A stretch of 64,000 nucleotides of DNA from Lachnospiraceae bacterium. Lineage in GTDB: Bacteria; Bacillota; Clostridia; Lachnospirales; Lachnospiraceae. Positions within the stretch are counted from its first letter, which is position 1; the number at the start of each line of letters is the position of its first letter. Both the position numbers and the translations under genes were made by a program. The DNA lies in assembly GCA_022791635.1 (NCBI GenBank), contig JAAVZL010000005.1, positions 41,408 through 105,407 of the forward strand. The letters are read 5' to 3'. Shown piece by piece: positions 52,915 to 61,423 of the stretch. The notes beneath the pieces were generated by a model that had not been told where the DNA came from, did no database searches, and saw nothing but the letters and a program-made list of their open reading frames with translations.

Positions 52915-53928
52915 TTAAAAACTCCTTCCCGAAAGAGAGGCGTAAGCCTTAAGCTCTCTGGCAAGCTCGTCAAACTGAGCAAAGGTCAGAGATTGGGGGC
53001 CGTCGGAGAGAGCACAGGCCGGATTGTTATGTACCTCAATCATCAGGCCGTCTGCGCCGGCAGCCACTGCGCATTTGGCAAGCGGAGCCACGTAAGCGCG
53101 CACGCCGGAGGCGTGGCTGGGATCCACGATCACCGGAAGATGAGACTTGGCCTTCAGCACCGGTACGGCACTGATATCCAGTGTGTTCCTGGTAGCCGTC
53201 TCATAGGTGCGGATGCCCCGCTCGCAGAGAACCACATTTCGGTTGCCCTCGGCAATGATGTACTCCGCCGCATTGAGCCACTCATCAATGGTAGAGGAGA
53301 GACCGCGCTTTAAAAGCACCGGAAGCCCCGACTGACCGGCTTCCCGCAGAAGCTGAAAGTTCTGCATGTTTCGGGCCCCAATCTGGAGCATATCCACATA
53401 TTTGACAGCCGCCTCTATGGAGGCCTCACTAATAACCTCGCAGATGGTGGCAAGGCCTGTTTCCTCCTGGGCTTTCTTCATATACCGCAGGCCCTCCTCC
53501 TCAAGTCCCTGAAAGGAATAGGGGGAGGTGCGGGGCTTGTAAGCGCCGCCCCGAAGAAAGGTGGCACCTGCTTTCTTGACCGACTTGGCGATGAGAAGCA
53601 GCTGATCCTCGGATTCGATGGCACAGGGGCCGGCCATAATGGTGAGGCTGCCCGGACCGATGGAGGTATTTCCCACCTGAACGGAGGTGGGCTCGGGATG
53701 AAATTTCCGGTTGCTGAGCTTATAGCTCTCTGTAATGGGAACAATTTTATCCACATCCGGCGCAATCTCCAGGTTGGAGAGATTCAGACGGGTTTTGTCC
53801 CCCACAACGCCGATGATGGTAACCTGCTTGCCCTCCGAGAGATGGGTCTCGAGACCGTTGGAGCGGATGATCTCCACCACATGCTCAATGGAGGCCTTAG
53901 GTGCTTTTGGTTTCATTACAATAATCAT
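52915..53928 (-). CDS. aroF: 3-deoxy-7-phosphoheptulonate synthase (AroF, ferredoxin-like domain type)
   Basis: First step of the shikimate pathway. 337 aa: an N-terminal ferredoxin-like regulatory domain (about 1-65, MIIVMKPKAPKASIEHVVEI), as in Thermotoga/Bacillus-type enzymes, then the barrel with MAGPCAIESEDQL (metal/phosphate loop), RGGAYKPRTSPYSFQGL, ILLKRG-like VLLKRGLS and PVIVDPSHASG. It opens the minus-strand operon aroF-tyrA-aroA, so tyrosine or phenylalanine feedback is expected at both AroF and TyrA. Its ATG lies 14 nt after GAGGAAT on the minus strand. Confidence 0.94.
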   Translation of the reverse strand: MIIVMKPKAPKASIEHVVEIIRSNGLETHLSEGKQVTIIGVVGDKTRLNLSNLEIAPDVDKIVPITESYKLSNRKFHPEPTSVQVGNTSIGPGSLTIMAGPCAIESEDQLLLIAKSVKKAGATFLRGGAYKPRTSPYSFQGLEEEGLRYMKKAQEETGLATICEVISEASIEAAVKYVDMLQIGARNMQNFQLLREAGQSGLPVLLKRGLSSTIDEWLNAAEYIIAEGNRNVVLCERGIRTYETATRNTLDISAVPVLKAKSHLPVIVDPSHASGVRAYVAPLAKCAVAAGADGLMIEVHNNPACALSDGPQSLTFAQFDELARELKAYASLSGRSF

Positions 53929-54111
53929 GATAAATTCCTCATTTCCTCAAAATGGAAGCTGCAGTGTCCCAAATTTTCGTTAAAAGATGCAGCCGACAAA
54001 AACCGCAGATCTGCCGCGGCATGCAAGTATCAGTTTACGATTTTTTTGCGGGAATGTCAATACTGTTTCGCTTTAAAGTGATGAAATAGAAAGACCACTC
54101 TGTTGCCGAAA

Positions 54112-54228
54112 TGTCATGAAGTTAAGTCCGCAAGGATTACCGGCGCAGGGGAGGAGGGCCGCCCCGGTGAGGGGTGGCGGTTTTTGCCCGGAGCCTTTAT
54201 AAGCTTATAAGGGCTTAACTTCATGGCA
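54112..54228. repeat. 117-bp inverted-repeat element upstream of the aro operon
   Basis: TGTCATGAAGTTAAGTCC (54112-54129) and GGGCTTAACTTCATGGCA (54211-54228) are inverted with two mismatches in 18. The interior is GC-rich and contains an 8-bp stem GCCGCCCC/GGGGTGGC followed by GGTTTTT, like a terminator. No ORF. The 390-nt gap 53929-54318 holds only this and the divergent promoter regions. Confidence 0.6.
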
Positions 54229-54318
54229 TTGTCTGCTGCCGGCCGTCTGAATTTTTACCCCCTTTACCAAAGTAAGAAAGTAATATAAAATAACAGCATA
54301 CTTTATTGAGAGGCATGA

Positions 54319-56565
54319 ATGCAGGGCGAAGCCATGAAGCTTATAAAAAAATTATTTAAAATCCTCTTCCTTTTCACGATGATAGCCATCCTGGCGGCGG
54401 CAGGGGCGGTGATCTATAAAGTCTACCCCATGTATGAGAAATACAGCCAGGAAGCAAAGGAAGCAGTGGCAGATTCCAATACCAATACCTTTAAGCACAA
54501 CCTTACCAGCTATCTCTACGATGACGAGGGGTATCTACTCACGGAGCTTTCCGGAAACGGAAGTAAAATCTACCTGACCTTTGAGGAGATCCCCGAGAAC
54601 GTGATAAACGCCTTTATCGCCATTGAAGACCGAAGCTTCTGGGAGCATCCGGGCATTGATCTTAAGGCCATTGTCCGGGTGGGGCTGGAGTTTGTAACCT
54701 CAAAGGGAGAGAAGGTCCACGGAGCCAGCACCATCACCCAGCAGCTGGTGCGCAATGTATTTATCACAAAGGAGGTAACCCTGGAGCGTAAGGTGAAGGA
54801 GATCTGCTATGCCCTGGAGGTGGAGAAAAAGTATTCCAAGGAAGAGATTATGGAGTTTTATGTAAACAATATTTATTTTGCCAACAATTGCTATGGCATT
54901 GAGGCCGCGGCGGAGTTCTATTTTGGCAAGCCCTCCCGTGAGCTGTCCTTAAATGAGACAGCCTATCTGTGTGCCATTCCAAACTCCCCTTCCTATTACG
55001 ATCCCCTAAAGAACAGCGGAAACGCCCTTCCGAGAAGAGACAAGGTCTTAAAGGACATGCGGGACTGTGAGATGATCACGGAGACAGCCTATCTGAAGGC
55101 CCTTAGGGAGGACATTGTGCTTACAAAAAAGCAGCCGGCGGAAATCAAGGACTATGAGACCACCTACGCCATTGACTGTACCATTCGCTATCTGATGAAG
55201 CTGGACGGCTTTCTTTTTCGGTATTCCTTTGGCACCATGGAGGATTACGATTTTTATATGGAGACCTATAACCAGGCGTATGAACGGCTTCGGGCAGAGC
55301 TGTACACCGGGGGTTATGTCATCCAAACAAGCCTGAATAAGGAAAAGCAGAGGCTTTTGCAGGAAAGCGTGGATAATGCTCTGGCCTTTGACGAGGAGCT
55401 TACGGAAAACGGTCAGTTTGCGCTTCAGGGGGCGGCTACGGTCATGAACAATGAAAGCGGCAAGGTGGAGGCCATTGTGGGAGGGAGGACGCAGGGGAGC
55501 GGCACCTATACCCTGAACCGGGCCTATCAGTCCTACCGCCAGCCGGGAAGCTCCATCAAGCCGCTGATTGTCTATCTGCCGGCTTTGGAGCGGGGATATA
55601 CGGATCGCTCTTTGGTGACGGACATCGATGTGGAAAAGGCAAAGGAGGAGCCGGAAAAGGTTCTGGAGCTGTACGGATCCAAAATGACCCTGCGCACTGC
55701 CGTGGAAAGCTCCAGAAACGGCGCGGCCTGGCGGCTTTTCTGTGAGATTACTCCCGAGGAAGGTCTTTCGTATCTCCAGGACATGAGCTTTACCCGTGTG
55801 GTTCCTGATGATTTTTATCCGGCGGCCTCTCTGGGAGGGTTCACCTACGGAACCACTACGGTGGAAATGGCAAACGCCTACTCCTGCCTGGCAAGGCACG
55901 GACAGTTTCAGCAGACGGACTGTATTGTATCTATTGTGGATAAATACGGAGAGGAGCTCTATGAGCCCTACGAGACCAGGCAGGTGTATGAGCCTGCCAA
56001 GGCAGAGCTGATGATTGATATTCTAAAGGGCGTCATAAGGAAGGGTACGGCAAGGAAAATGGGTTGGAAGAGCCCGGTGGAGGCGGCCGGAAAGACGGGA
56101 ACCACCAACAACAGCAAGGACGGATGGTTTGTGGGAATTACGCCGGATTATGCCATGGCCGTATGGGTGGGCTACGATATGCCCCGGGAGCTTCAGAATC
56201 TTTATGGAGGAAGCTATCCGGCCCAGATCTGGAAGGATACCATGGAGAAACTGGTGGAGGGGACGGAGCATGAGCGCTTTGAGATGTCTGCGGAAAGCTT
56301 AGGGGATGATGAAAAGTATTATCCGGGGCGGGACGGATCGGAGGAGATCTCGCCGGGGTATACGGTGCAAAATTACAGGGACGATCATGAGCTGGCAGAC
56401 CGGATTGAGGCTTTGATTGGACAGATTTCTGGAGAGGCGGATCCGGGGCAGCGTGAGGCTTACTATGAGGAGGCTCTGGCCCTGGCGGAGCAGATTTACG
56501 GGCAAACCATGAAAGGCGCGCAGAGGCAGCGCTTGGAGGAGGTTTACAACACGTATTTTCATTAA
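54319..56565 (+). CDS. Class A penicillin-binding protein (PBP1A type)
   Basis: Bifunctional peptidoglycan synthase, 748 aa. N-terminal cytosolic/TM helix (about residues 8-36), glycosyltransferase domain with EDRSFWEHPGID (catalytic Glu near 103) and GASTITQQLVRNVF, then a transpeptidase domain with SSIKPL (Ser about 411), SRNG-type SxN near 465 and KTGTTNN near 592. All motifs intact. Two starts are close, ATG 54319 and ATG 54334; neither has a strong ribosome-binding site (GAGAGG before the first, AGGGCGA before the second), so the exact start is uncertain. Confidence 0.92.
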   Translation: MQGEAMKLIKKLFKILFLFTMIAILAAAGAVIYKVYPMYEKYSQEAKEAVADSNTNTFKHNLTSYLYDDEGYLLTELSGNGSKIYLTFEEIPENVINAFIAIEDRSFWEHPGIDLKAIVRVGLEFVTSKGEKVHGASTITQQLVRNVFITKEVTLERKVKEICYALEVEKKYSKEEIMEFYVNNIYFANNCYGIEAAAEFYFGKPSRELSLNETAYLCAIPNSPSYYDPLKNSGNALPRRDKVLKDMRDCEMITETAYLKALREDIVLTKKQPAEIKDYETTYAIDCTIRYLMKLDGFLFRYSFGTMEDYDFYMETYNQAYERLRAELYTGGYVIQTSLNKEKQRLLQESVDNALAFDEELTENGQFALQGAATVMNNESGKVEAIVGGRTQGSGTYTLNRAYQSYRQPGSSIKPLIVYLPALERGYTDRSLVTDIDVEKAKEEPEKVLELYGSKMTLRTAVESSRNGAAWRLFCEITPEEGLSYLQDMSFTRVVPDDFYPAASLGGFTYGTTTVEMANAYSCLARHGQFQQTDCIVSIVDKYGEELYEPYETRQVYEPAKAELMIDILKGVIRKGTARKMGWKSPVEAAGKTGTTNNSKDGWFVGITPDYAMAVWVGYDMPRELQNLYGGSYPAQIWKDTMEKLVEGTEHERFEMSAESLGDDEKYYPGRDGSEEISPGYTVQNYRDDHELADRIEALIGQISGEADPGQREAYYEEALALAEQIYGQTMKGAQRQRLEEVYNTYFH

Positions 56566-56646
56566 AAGGATATGTGGAAGAAACGGGATTTTTCGTTATT
56601 TTTTCCGATTGCCCTATGGGTATGGCTGTCAATCTGTATAAAACAC

Positions 56647-56675
56647 TTGAACTTTCCTTTGGTTTTTAGTAAAAT
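56647..56675 (+). promoter_or_regulatory. Promoter of the EF-G paralogue
   Basis: TTGAAC (56647-56652), 17-nt spacer, TAAAAT (56670-56675). The ATG at 56742 lies about 60 nt downstream with GGAGG before it. Confidence 0.6.
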
Positions 56676-56741
56676 ATATACATGGCGGTTTTCAGAGCGG
56701 AAATCAGCATGGAGACGCAAAAAAATATTGGAGGATAAGGC

Positions 56742-58817
56742 ATGAACATTTACACAACTGACAAGATTCGCAACGTAGTGCTCTTGGGACACGGCGGCTG
56801 TGGCAAGACCAGTCTGGTGGAAGCCATGGCGTATGTGTCCGGGCTTACGACACGAATCGGTAAGGTAACCGATGGAAATACCATCAGTGATTACGATAAG
56901 GAAGAGATTAAGAGAAAGTTTTCAATCAGCACTTCCGTGATTCCGCTGATTTGGCAGGACTACAAAATAAATATTTTAGATACGCCGGGGTATTTTGACT
57001 TTGTGGGTGAGGCCGAGGAAGCAGTTGCCGCCGCTGACGCAGCCATTATCGTGGTATCCGGCAAGGCCGGCGTGGAGGTAGGAACGGAGAAGGCATGGGA
57101 GCTGTGCGAAAGGTACAAGCTTCCCCGGATGTTCTTCGTCACCGAGATGGATGTGGACCATGCGTCCTTCCGCCAGGTGGTGGAGGATCTCACCGAGCGC
57201 TACGGCAAGAAGATTGCCCCCTTCTATCAGCCCATCCGGGAGGATGAGAAGTTTGTGGGCTATATCAATGTGTGCAAGATGGAGGGACGTCGCTTCACCG
57301 GCATTGGCAAGCGGGAGCCCTGTGAGATTCCTGAGTATTCCAAGGAGAATCTGGCGATCTGCCGTGAGGCTCTTCTGGACGCAGTGGCAGAGACCTCCGA
57401 TGAGTTTATGGAGCGCTATTTTAACGGAGAGGAATTTACCGTCAGCGAGATCCGTGCGGCCATGAAGTTTAATGTGGGCGACGGTTCTGTGATTCCCGTT
57501 TCCATGGGTTCCAGTGCGGAGCTTCGGAACATCCACAATCTGATGAATGACATTGTGGAGCTCTTCCCAAGTCCCGACAAGAAGGCCTGCAACGGCATCA
57601 ACACCAAGACCAACGAGATTTTTGAGGCCAACTACGATTTTTCCAAGGCAAAATCCGCCTATGTATTTAAAACCATTGTGGATCCCTTTATTGGAAAGTA
57701 TTCCCTCATCAAGGTTTCCTCCGGTGTTATCAAGTCTGACGACACCCTCTATAACCAAGATAAGGAGGCAGAGGAGAAGCTGAGTAAGCTCTATGTGATG
57801 CAGGGAAATAAGCCCATTGAGGTGTCCGAGCTTCATGCAGGAGACATCGGAGCCATTGGCAAGCTTACAAGCACCAAGACGGGAGATACCCTTTCCACCA
57901 AGGCCACTCCGGTGGCATTCGGGAGAACCGAGGTTTCCAAGCCCTATACATACATGTGCTATAAGGCAAAGAATAAGGGAGATGAGGATAAGATTTCTCA
58001 GGCTCTGACCAAGATGATGGAGGAGGATCTGACCTTAAAGACCGTGAATGATTCCGAGAACCGCCAGACGCTGCTCTACGGCATGGGCGATCAGCATTTG
58101 GATGTGGTTGTGAGCAAGCTGGAGGAAAAGTTCAAGGTTGCCGTGGAATTAAGCCGTCCCAAGGTTGCCTTCCGGGAGACCATCCGCAAGAAATCCGATG
58201 TGGATTCCAAGTATAAGAAGCAGTCCGGCGGCCACGGACAGTACGGTCATGTAAAGATGACTTTTGAGCCCTCGGGGGATTTGGAGACGCCTTACGTATT
58301 TGACCAGATCGTGGTGGGCGGAGCCGTTCCCAAGAACTATTTCCCGGCTGTGGAAAAGGGCGTGCAGGAATCCGTAACCAAGGGCCCTCTGGCCGGATAT
58401 CCCGTAGTGGGCGTGAAGGCAGTGCTTTACGATGGGTCCTACCATCCCGTAGACTCCTCGGAGATGGCCTTTAAGACGGCTACCATTCAGGCCTTCAAGA
58501 AGGGCTTTATGGATGCCAGCCCCGTGCTTTTGGAGCCCATTTGCTCTATGACGGTGACTGTTCCCGATAAGTATACGGGAGACGTTATGGGGGATTTGAA
58601 CAAGCGCCGGGGCCGTGTGCTGGGGATGAACCCCGTGGCAGGCGGTAAGCAGGAGGTTGTGGCGGATGTGCCGATGACCGAGATTTTCGGATATTCCACA
58701 GATTTGCGGTCCATGACAGGTGGAAGCGGCGTCTATGCATACGAGTTTGCACGCTATGAGCAGGCTCCGTCTGATGTACAGGAGAGGGAAGTGGCAGCGA
58801 GGGCTGCAGAGGAATAA
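56742..58817 (+). CDS. Elongation factor G-like translational GTPase paralogue
   Basis: 691 aa, with all five EF-G domains. G1 GHGGCGKTS (residues about 12-20), G3 DTPGYFDF near 74-81, domain II from about 280, domain IV with GGHGQYGHVKMTFEP, and the C-terminal YSTDLRSMTGGSGVYAYEF. It differs from housekeeping EF-G in G4: the expected NKxD is TEMD (FVTEMDVDH). This defines a clostridial EF-G2/FusA2-like group of uncertain function, perhaps ribosome recycling or stress translocation. It is alone with its own promoter, not in an rpsL-rpsG-fusA operon, which supports the paralogue call. Confidence 0.88.
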   Translation: MNIYTTDKIRNVVLLGHGGCGKTSLVEAMAYVSGLTTRIGKVTDGNTISDYDKEEIKRKFSISTSVIPLIWQDYKINILDTPGYFDFVGEAEEAVAAADAAIIVVSGKAGVEVGTEKAWELCERYKLPRMFFVTEMDVDHASFRQVVEDLTERYGKKIAPFYQPIREDEKFVGYINVCKMEGRRFTGIGKREPCEIPEYSKENLAICREALLDAVAETSDEFMERYFNGEEFTVSEIRAAMKFNVGDGSVIPVSMGSSAELRNIHNLMNDIVELFPSPDKKACNGINTKTNEIFEANYDFSKAKSAYVFKTIVDPFIGKYSLIKVSSGVIKSDDTLYNQDKEAEEKLSKLYVMQGNKPIEVSELHAGDIGAIGKLTSTKTGDTLSTKATPVAFGRTEVSKPYTYMCYKAKNKGDEDKISQALTKMMEEDLTLKTVNDSENRQTLLYGMGDQHLDVVVSKLEEKFKVAVELSRPKVAFRETIRKKSDVDSKYKKQSGGHGQYGHVKMTFEPSGDLETPYVFDQIVVGGAVPKNYFPAVEKGVQESVTKGPLAGYPVVGVKAVLYDGSYHPVDSSEMAFKTATIQAFKKGFMDASPVLLEPICSMTVTVPDKYTGDVMGDLNKRRGRVLGMNPVAGGKQEVVADVPMTEIFGYSTDLRSMTGGSGVYAYEFARYEQAPSDVQEREVAARAAEE

Positions 58818-58837
58818 GATAGAGATGTGGCCGGGGG

Positions 58838-58935
58838 GCTTCAGGAAAACTGGCCCCCAGGCTTTTCCAATATCATGTGTACGTGAACCGTCCGAACACA
58901 GATATGGAAAAGCCTGGGGCCGGTTTCCCTGAAGC
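58838..58935 (-). repeat. Palindromic repeat copy f, short form, reverse orientation
   Basis: Arms GCTTCAGGAAAACTGGCC... and ...GGTTTCCCTGAAGC enclose the core CTTTTCCAATATCATGTG / CACAGATATGGAAAAG. Its reverse complement matches copy a at all but one or two core positions. It follows the EF-G-like gene by 20 nt. Confidence 0.85.
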
Positions 58936-59062
58936 TTGTTAAACGGTAGGCGTGATAAGAGGCGGATTTTCCCAAAAGGGAATCTGCCTTGTTTCTGTAT
59001 GGGAAAAAGGTTATACTATACTCCATGGGCTAGAGAATGAAAACAAAGAAAGGACAGCAAAA

Positions 59063-60328
59063 ATGGAAGAAAAGAAGATTCAAAAGGTATCCGAATCCAT
59101 AATCCGGCTGAAAGGTGTTCGCTCCATGGGCGTGATTGGTGATCCCGGATGCGAGGGCTTGGGGACCTACAATATGAAGGTATATGCCGGAGCTTTGGAA
59201 GAATGTGGCAGGGATGATATTACACTGATTGTGGGAGATTTGGTGCCTGCGGGAACCGGACATCATTATCAGACCATCCGGGAGCTTACGGAAGCCCTGG
59301 CAGAGAATCTGGTCTATGCCCTTCGGGGAAATCACGATACGGGAGCTTACACCGAGTACTTTGGAGAAAAGAATTATGCGCTTCTTGCCGATGCGTTTGC
59401 AGTGGTTGTACTGGACAATGCAATGCGCACCTTTGAGGAGGAGGGGCTTGCCCTTTTATCTAAGGTTTTGTCTATGGAAGAGGTGAAGCAGGCGATCATC
59501 GCCTTTCATATTCCGGTGCCCAATCATTTTATTCTGAATTGCGTTTCTGAGGAGGAATTTGCCCGTCTTAGAGAGGCTTATGAGCCGTGGAAGGAAAAGG
59601 TGAAGTATCTTCTCTGCGGTCATGTGCATTCTGGATTTGAGGATTGTGTGGACGGAATTCCGCTAATCTGTACCGGGGGCGGCGGGGCTATGATTGAGGA
59701 TGTATCCAAAGATATCCGGGCCTGTGACGTGGAGCATCATATTGTTCATTTTTGCGAAAAGGCCGGAAAGCTTTGCCATGAGATAGTGAATCTTCCGGAG
59801 GATGGCTATGGCCGTGAGCGTGAGGACGGAATCTTAAGGAAGAAGCTGGAGGAGACGGTAGAAGGGGAGCTGCTGGCTCATTTCAAATATATGATGTTTG
59901 CGGATCGGGCAAAGCGCCGGGGAATGAGTGGGATTGCAAATCTGTTTCGTGCCCTTGCGGCTTCCGAGTATTATCATGCACGGAATTTCTATTCGGTCCT
60001 GGACAAGCCGGCTCCTTTTTTGGAATCGGTAGAAACCTATATTCCGGGGGAGGAGTTTGAGCAGGAGCATTTTTATCGAATGCTTGTGGATTATGCAAAG
60101 GAGCATGAAAGTCCCCTTGCAGAGCAGGCTTATGCCAGTGCGGCGGCAGCGGAGAAAGAGCACGCCTTGCTTTTGAAGGAGGCGGCGGATATGGAGGGAT
60201 TTTCTAAGGATGTAATTTATGTCTGTCCGATCTGCGGTTATGTGATGGCCGGGGAAAAGGTGCCTGAGCGCTGCCCCGTGTGCGGTGGGCCTAAGAAGCA
60301 GTATGAGGTTTTTGAAAAAGGAATCTGA
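59063..60328 (+). CDS. Metallophosphoesterase-rubrerythrin fusion protein
   Basis: 421 aa, two unrelated domains in one frame. The N-terminal part (about residues 15-240) is a calcineurin-like phosphoesterase: GDPGCEGLG replaces the usual DxH first motif, then IVGDLVPAG, RGNHDT and LLCGHVHSGF. The C-terminal part is a rubrerythrin: a four-helix di-iron domain (about 258-375) with EGELLAHFKYMMFADRA and ASEYYHARNFY, and a rubredoxin-like site with CPICGY (about 388) and CPVCGG (about 403). ATG 59063 has AAAGGACAG 7 nt upstream; the longer frame to 58952 crosses the tail of repeat f and has no start signal. Likely oxidative-stress related, but the link between the domains is unknown. Confidence 0.85.
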   Translation: MEEKKIQKVSESIIRLKGVRSMGVIGDPGCEGLGTYNMKVYAGALEECGRDDITLIVGDLVPAGTGHHYQTIRELTEALAENLVYALRGNHDTGAYTEYFGEKNYALLADAFAVVVLDNAMRTFEEEGLALLSKVLSMEEVKQAIIAFHIPVPNHFILNCVSEEEFARLREAYEPWKEKVKYLLCGHVHSGFEDCVDGIPLICTGGGGAMIEDVSKDIRACDVEHHIVHFCEKAGKLCHEIVNLPEDGYGREREDGILRKKLEETVEGELLAHFKYMMFADRAKRRGMSGIANLFRALAASEYYHARNFYSVLDKPAPFLESVETYIPGEEFEQEHFYRMLVDYAKEHESPLAEQAYASAAAAEKEHALLLKEAADMEGFSKDVIYVCPICGYVMAGEKVPERCPVCGGPKKQYEVFEKGI

Positions 60329-60369
60329 AAAGAGGAGAGCCGGGAGGATGTGCGGAAAGGAATATTTTG

Positions 60370-61113
60370 ATGAGAAAGAGTTTAAATGGAAATCAGTTAA
60401 AAATCATTGCGATGGTGGCTATGACCCTGGATCATGTGGTGTCTGTTATTTGGCCTGATTATCCCACGGATTGGTGGATTGTTCTGATTCACATGCTTGG
60501 GAGACTGGCGGCTCCTATCTTTTGGTTTTTTGTGGCGGAGGGGTGGCATTATACTCATAATCGAAGAAGCTATGCCTTCCGTCTGTTCTTGTTTGCTATT
60601 GTGGGACATTTTGCCTATAATTTTGCCTTCGGGATTCCTTTTCTCCCGTTTCAAACCTCTGTTTTTAATCAGACAAGCGTTCTGTGGGCTCTTTTTCTGG
60701 GAACGGCGGCTCTGTATGTCAATGAGCATCCTGTCTTTAGGAGGTGGCAGAAGACGCTGCTGATTCTTGCAATTACCTTTCTTGCTTTTCCGGCGGACTG
60801 GAGCAGCATTGCTGTATTGGCGATTCTTGAGATTTCCGAAAATAGGGGGAATTTCAAGAAGCAAATGACAGGGATGATGGCTTGGGTGTCTGTATATGCG
60901 CTGGTGTATGGGATTTTTATTCAGCCTCTTTACGGAGTTATTCAGTTATTTACAGCTCTTACTATTCCGTTCTTAAAGAGCTACAATGGGGAGCGGGGGA
61001 AGTGGAAGGGGATGAAGTGGTTTTTCTATTTTTATTATCCTCTGCACTTGATCCTATGCGGAATTCTGCGGGTTGCTCTCCATGGAAATGTGGGGGTGAT
61101 GATTGGAGGGTAA
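60370..61113 (+). CDS. TraX family membrane protein
   Basis: 247 aa with about seven helices. The characteristic NGNQLKIIAMVAMTLDHV at residues 6-23, then LGRLAAPIFWFFVAEGWHYT and RLFLFAIVGHFAYNFAFGIP, identify the TraX family. The E. coli namesake acetylates F-pilin; chromosomal homologues in Firmicutes have no established role and are not linked to conjugation here. Start ATG 60370, with AAAGGAA 8 nt upstream. Confidence 0.87.
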   Translation: MRKSLNGNQLKIIAMVAMTLDHVVSVIWPDYPTDWWIVLIHMLGRLAAPIFWFFVAEGWHYTHNRRSYAFRLFLFAIVGHFAYNFAFGIPFLPFQTSVFNQTSVLWALFLGTAALYVNEHPVFRRWQKTLLILAITFLAFPADWSSIAVLAILEISENRGNFKKQMTGMMAWVSVYALVYGIFIQPLYGVIQLFTALTIPFLKSYNGERGKWKGMKWFFYFYYPLHLILCGILRVALHGNVGVMIGG

Positions 61114-61117
61114 TGAG

Positions 61118-61350
61118 GTAAGCGTTCAGCCGGGCGTCAGGAACGCAGGCAGGCTTTTCCATATTTGTGTTCGGACGGTTCACGTACACTCCGTCTGCTC
61201 TGAACGTACATTACCTTTGGATGTTTTCCGGTACTGTAGCTTATAGAGGTAATGTTCGTTCATATCAGACAAAGTGTTCGTGAACAGCCGGACACATGAT
61301 ATTGGAAAAGTCTGTCTGCCTGCGTTCCTGACGCCCGGCTGAACGCTTAC
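61118..61350 (+). repeat. Palindromic repeat copy g, long form
   Basis: Very long outer arms (GTAAGCGTTCAGCCGGGCGT... with its complement ending GAACGCTTAC, about 36 bp) surround the core CTTTTCCATAT / ATATTGGAAAAG, the loop TGTTCGGACGGTTC and an inner arm AACGTACATTACCT / AGGTAATGTTCGTT. It lies 4 nt after the TraX-like stop and is the longest palindrome in the window. Confidence 0.9.
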
Positions 61351-61423
61351 AGGCTGATGGCTTACACAGGGGCTTTGTAAGAAAGAAATTGCAATTTCAA
61401 AGCTTTTATGATATTCTATCCCC

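Noticed and set aside
22291..61350. CRISPR array
   Set aside because: The recurrent core is spread over 56 kb as isolated palindromes, with no regular spacing or spacers.
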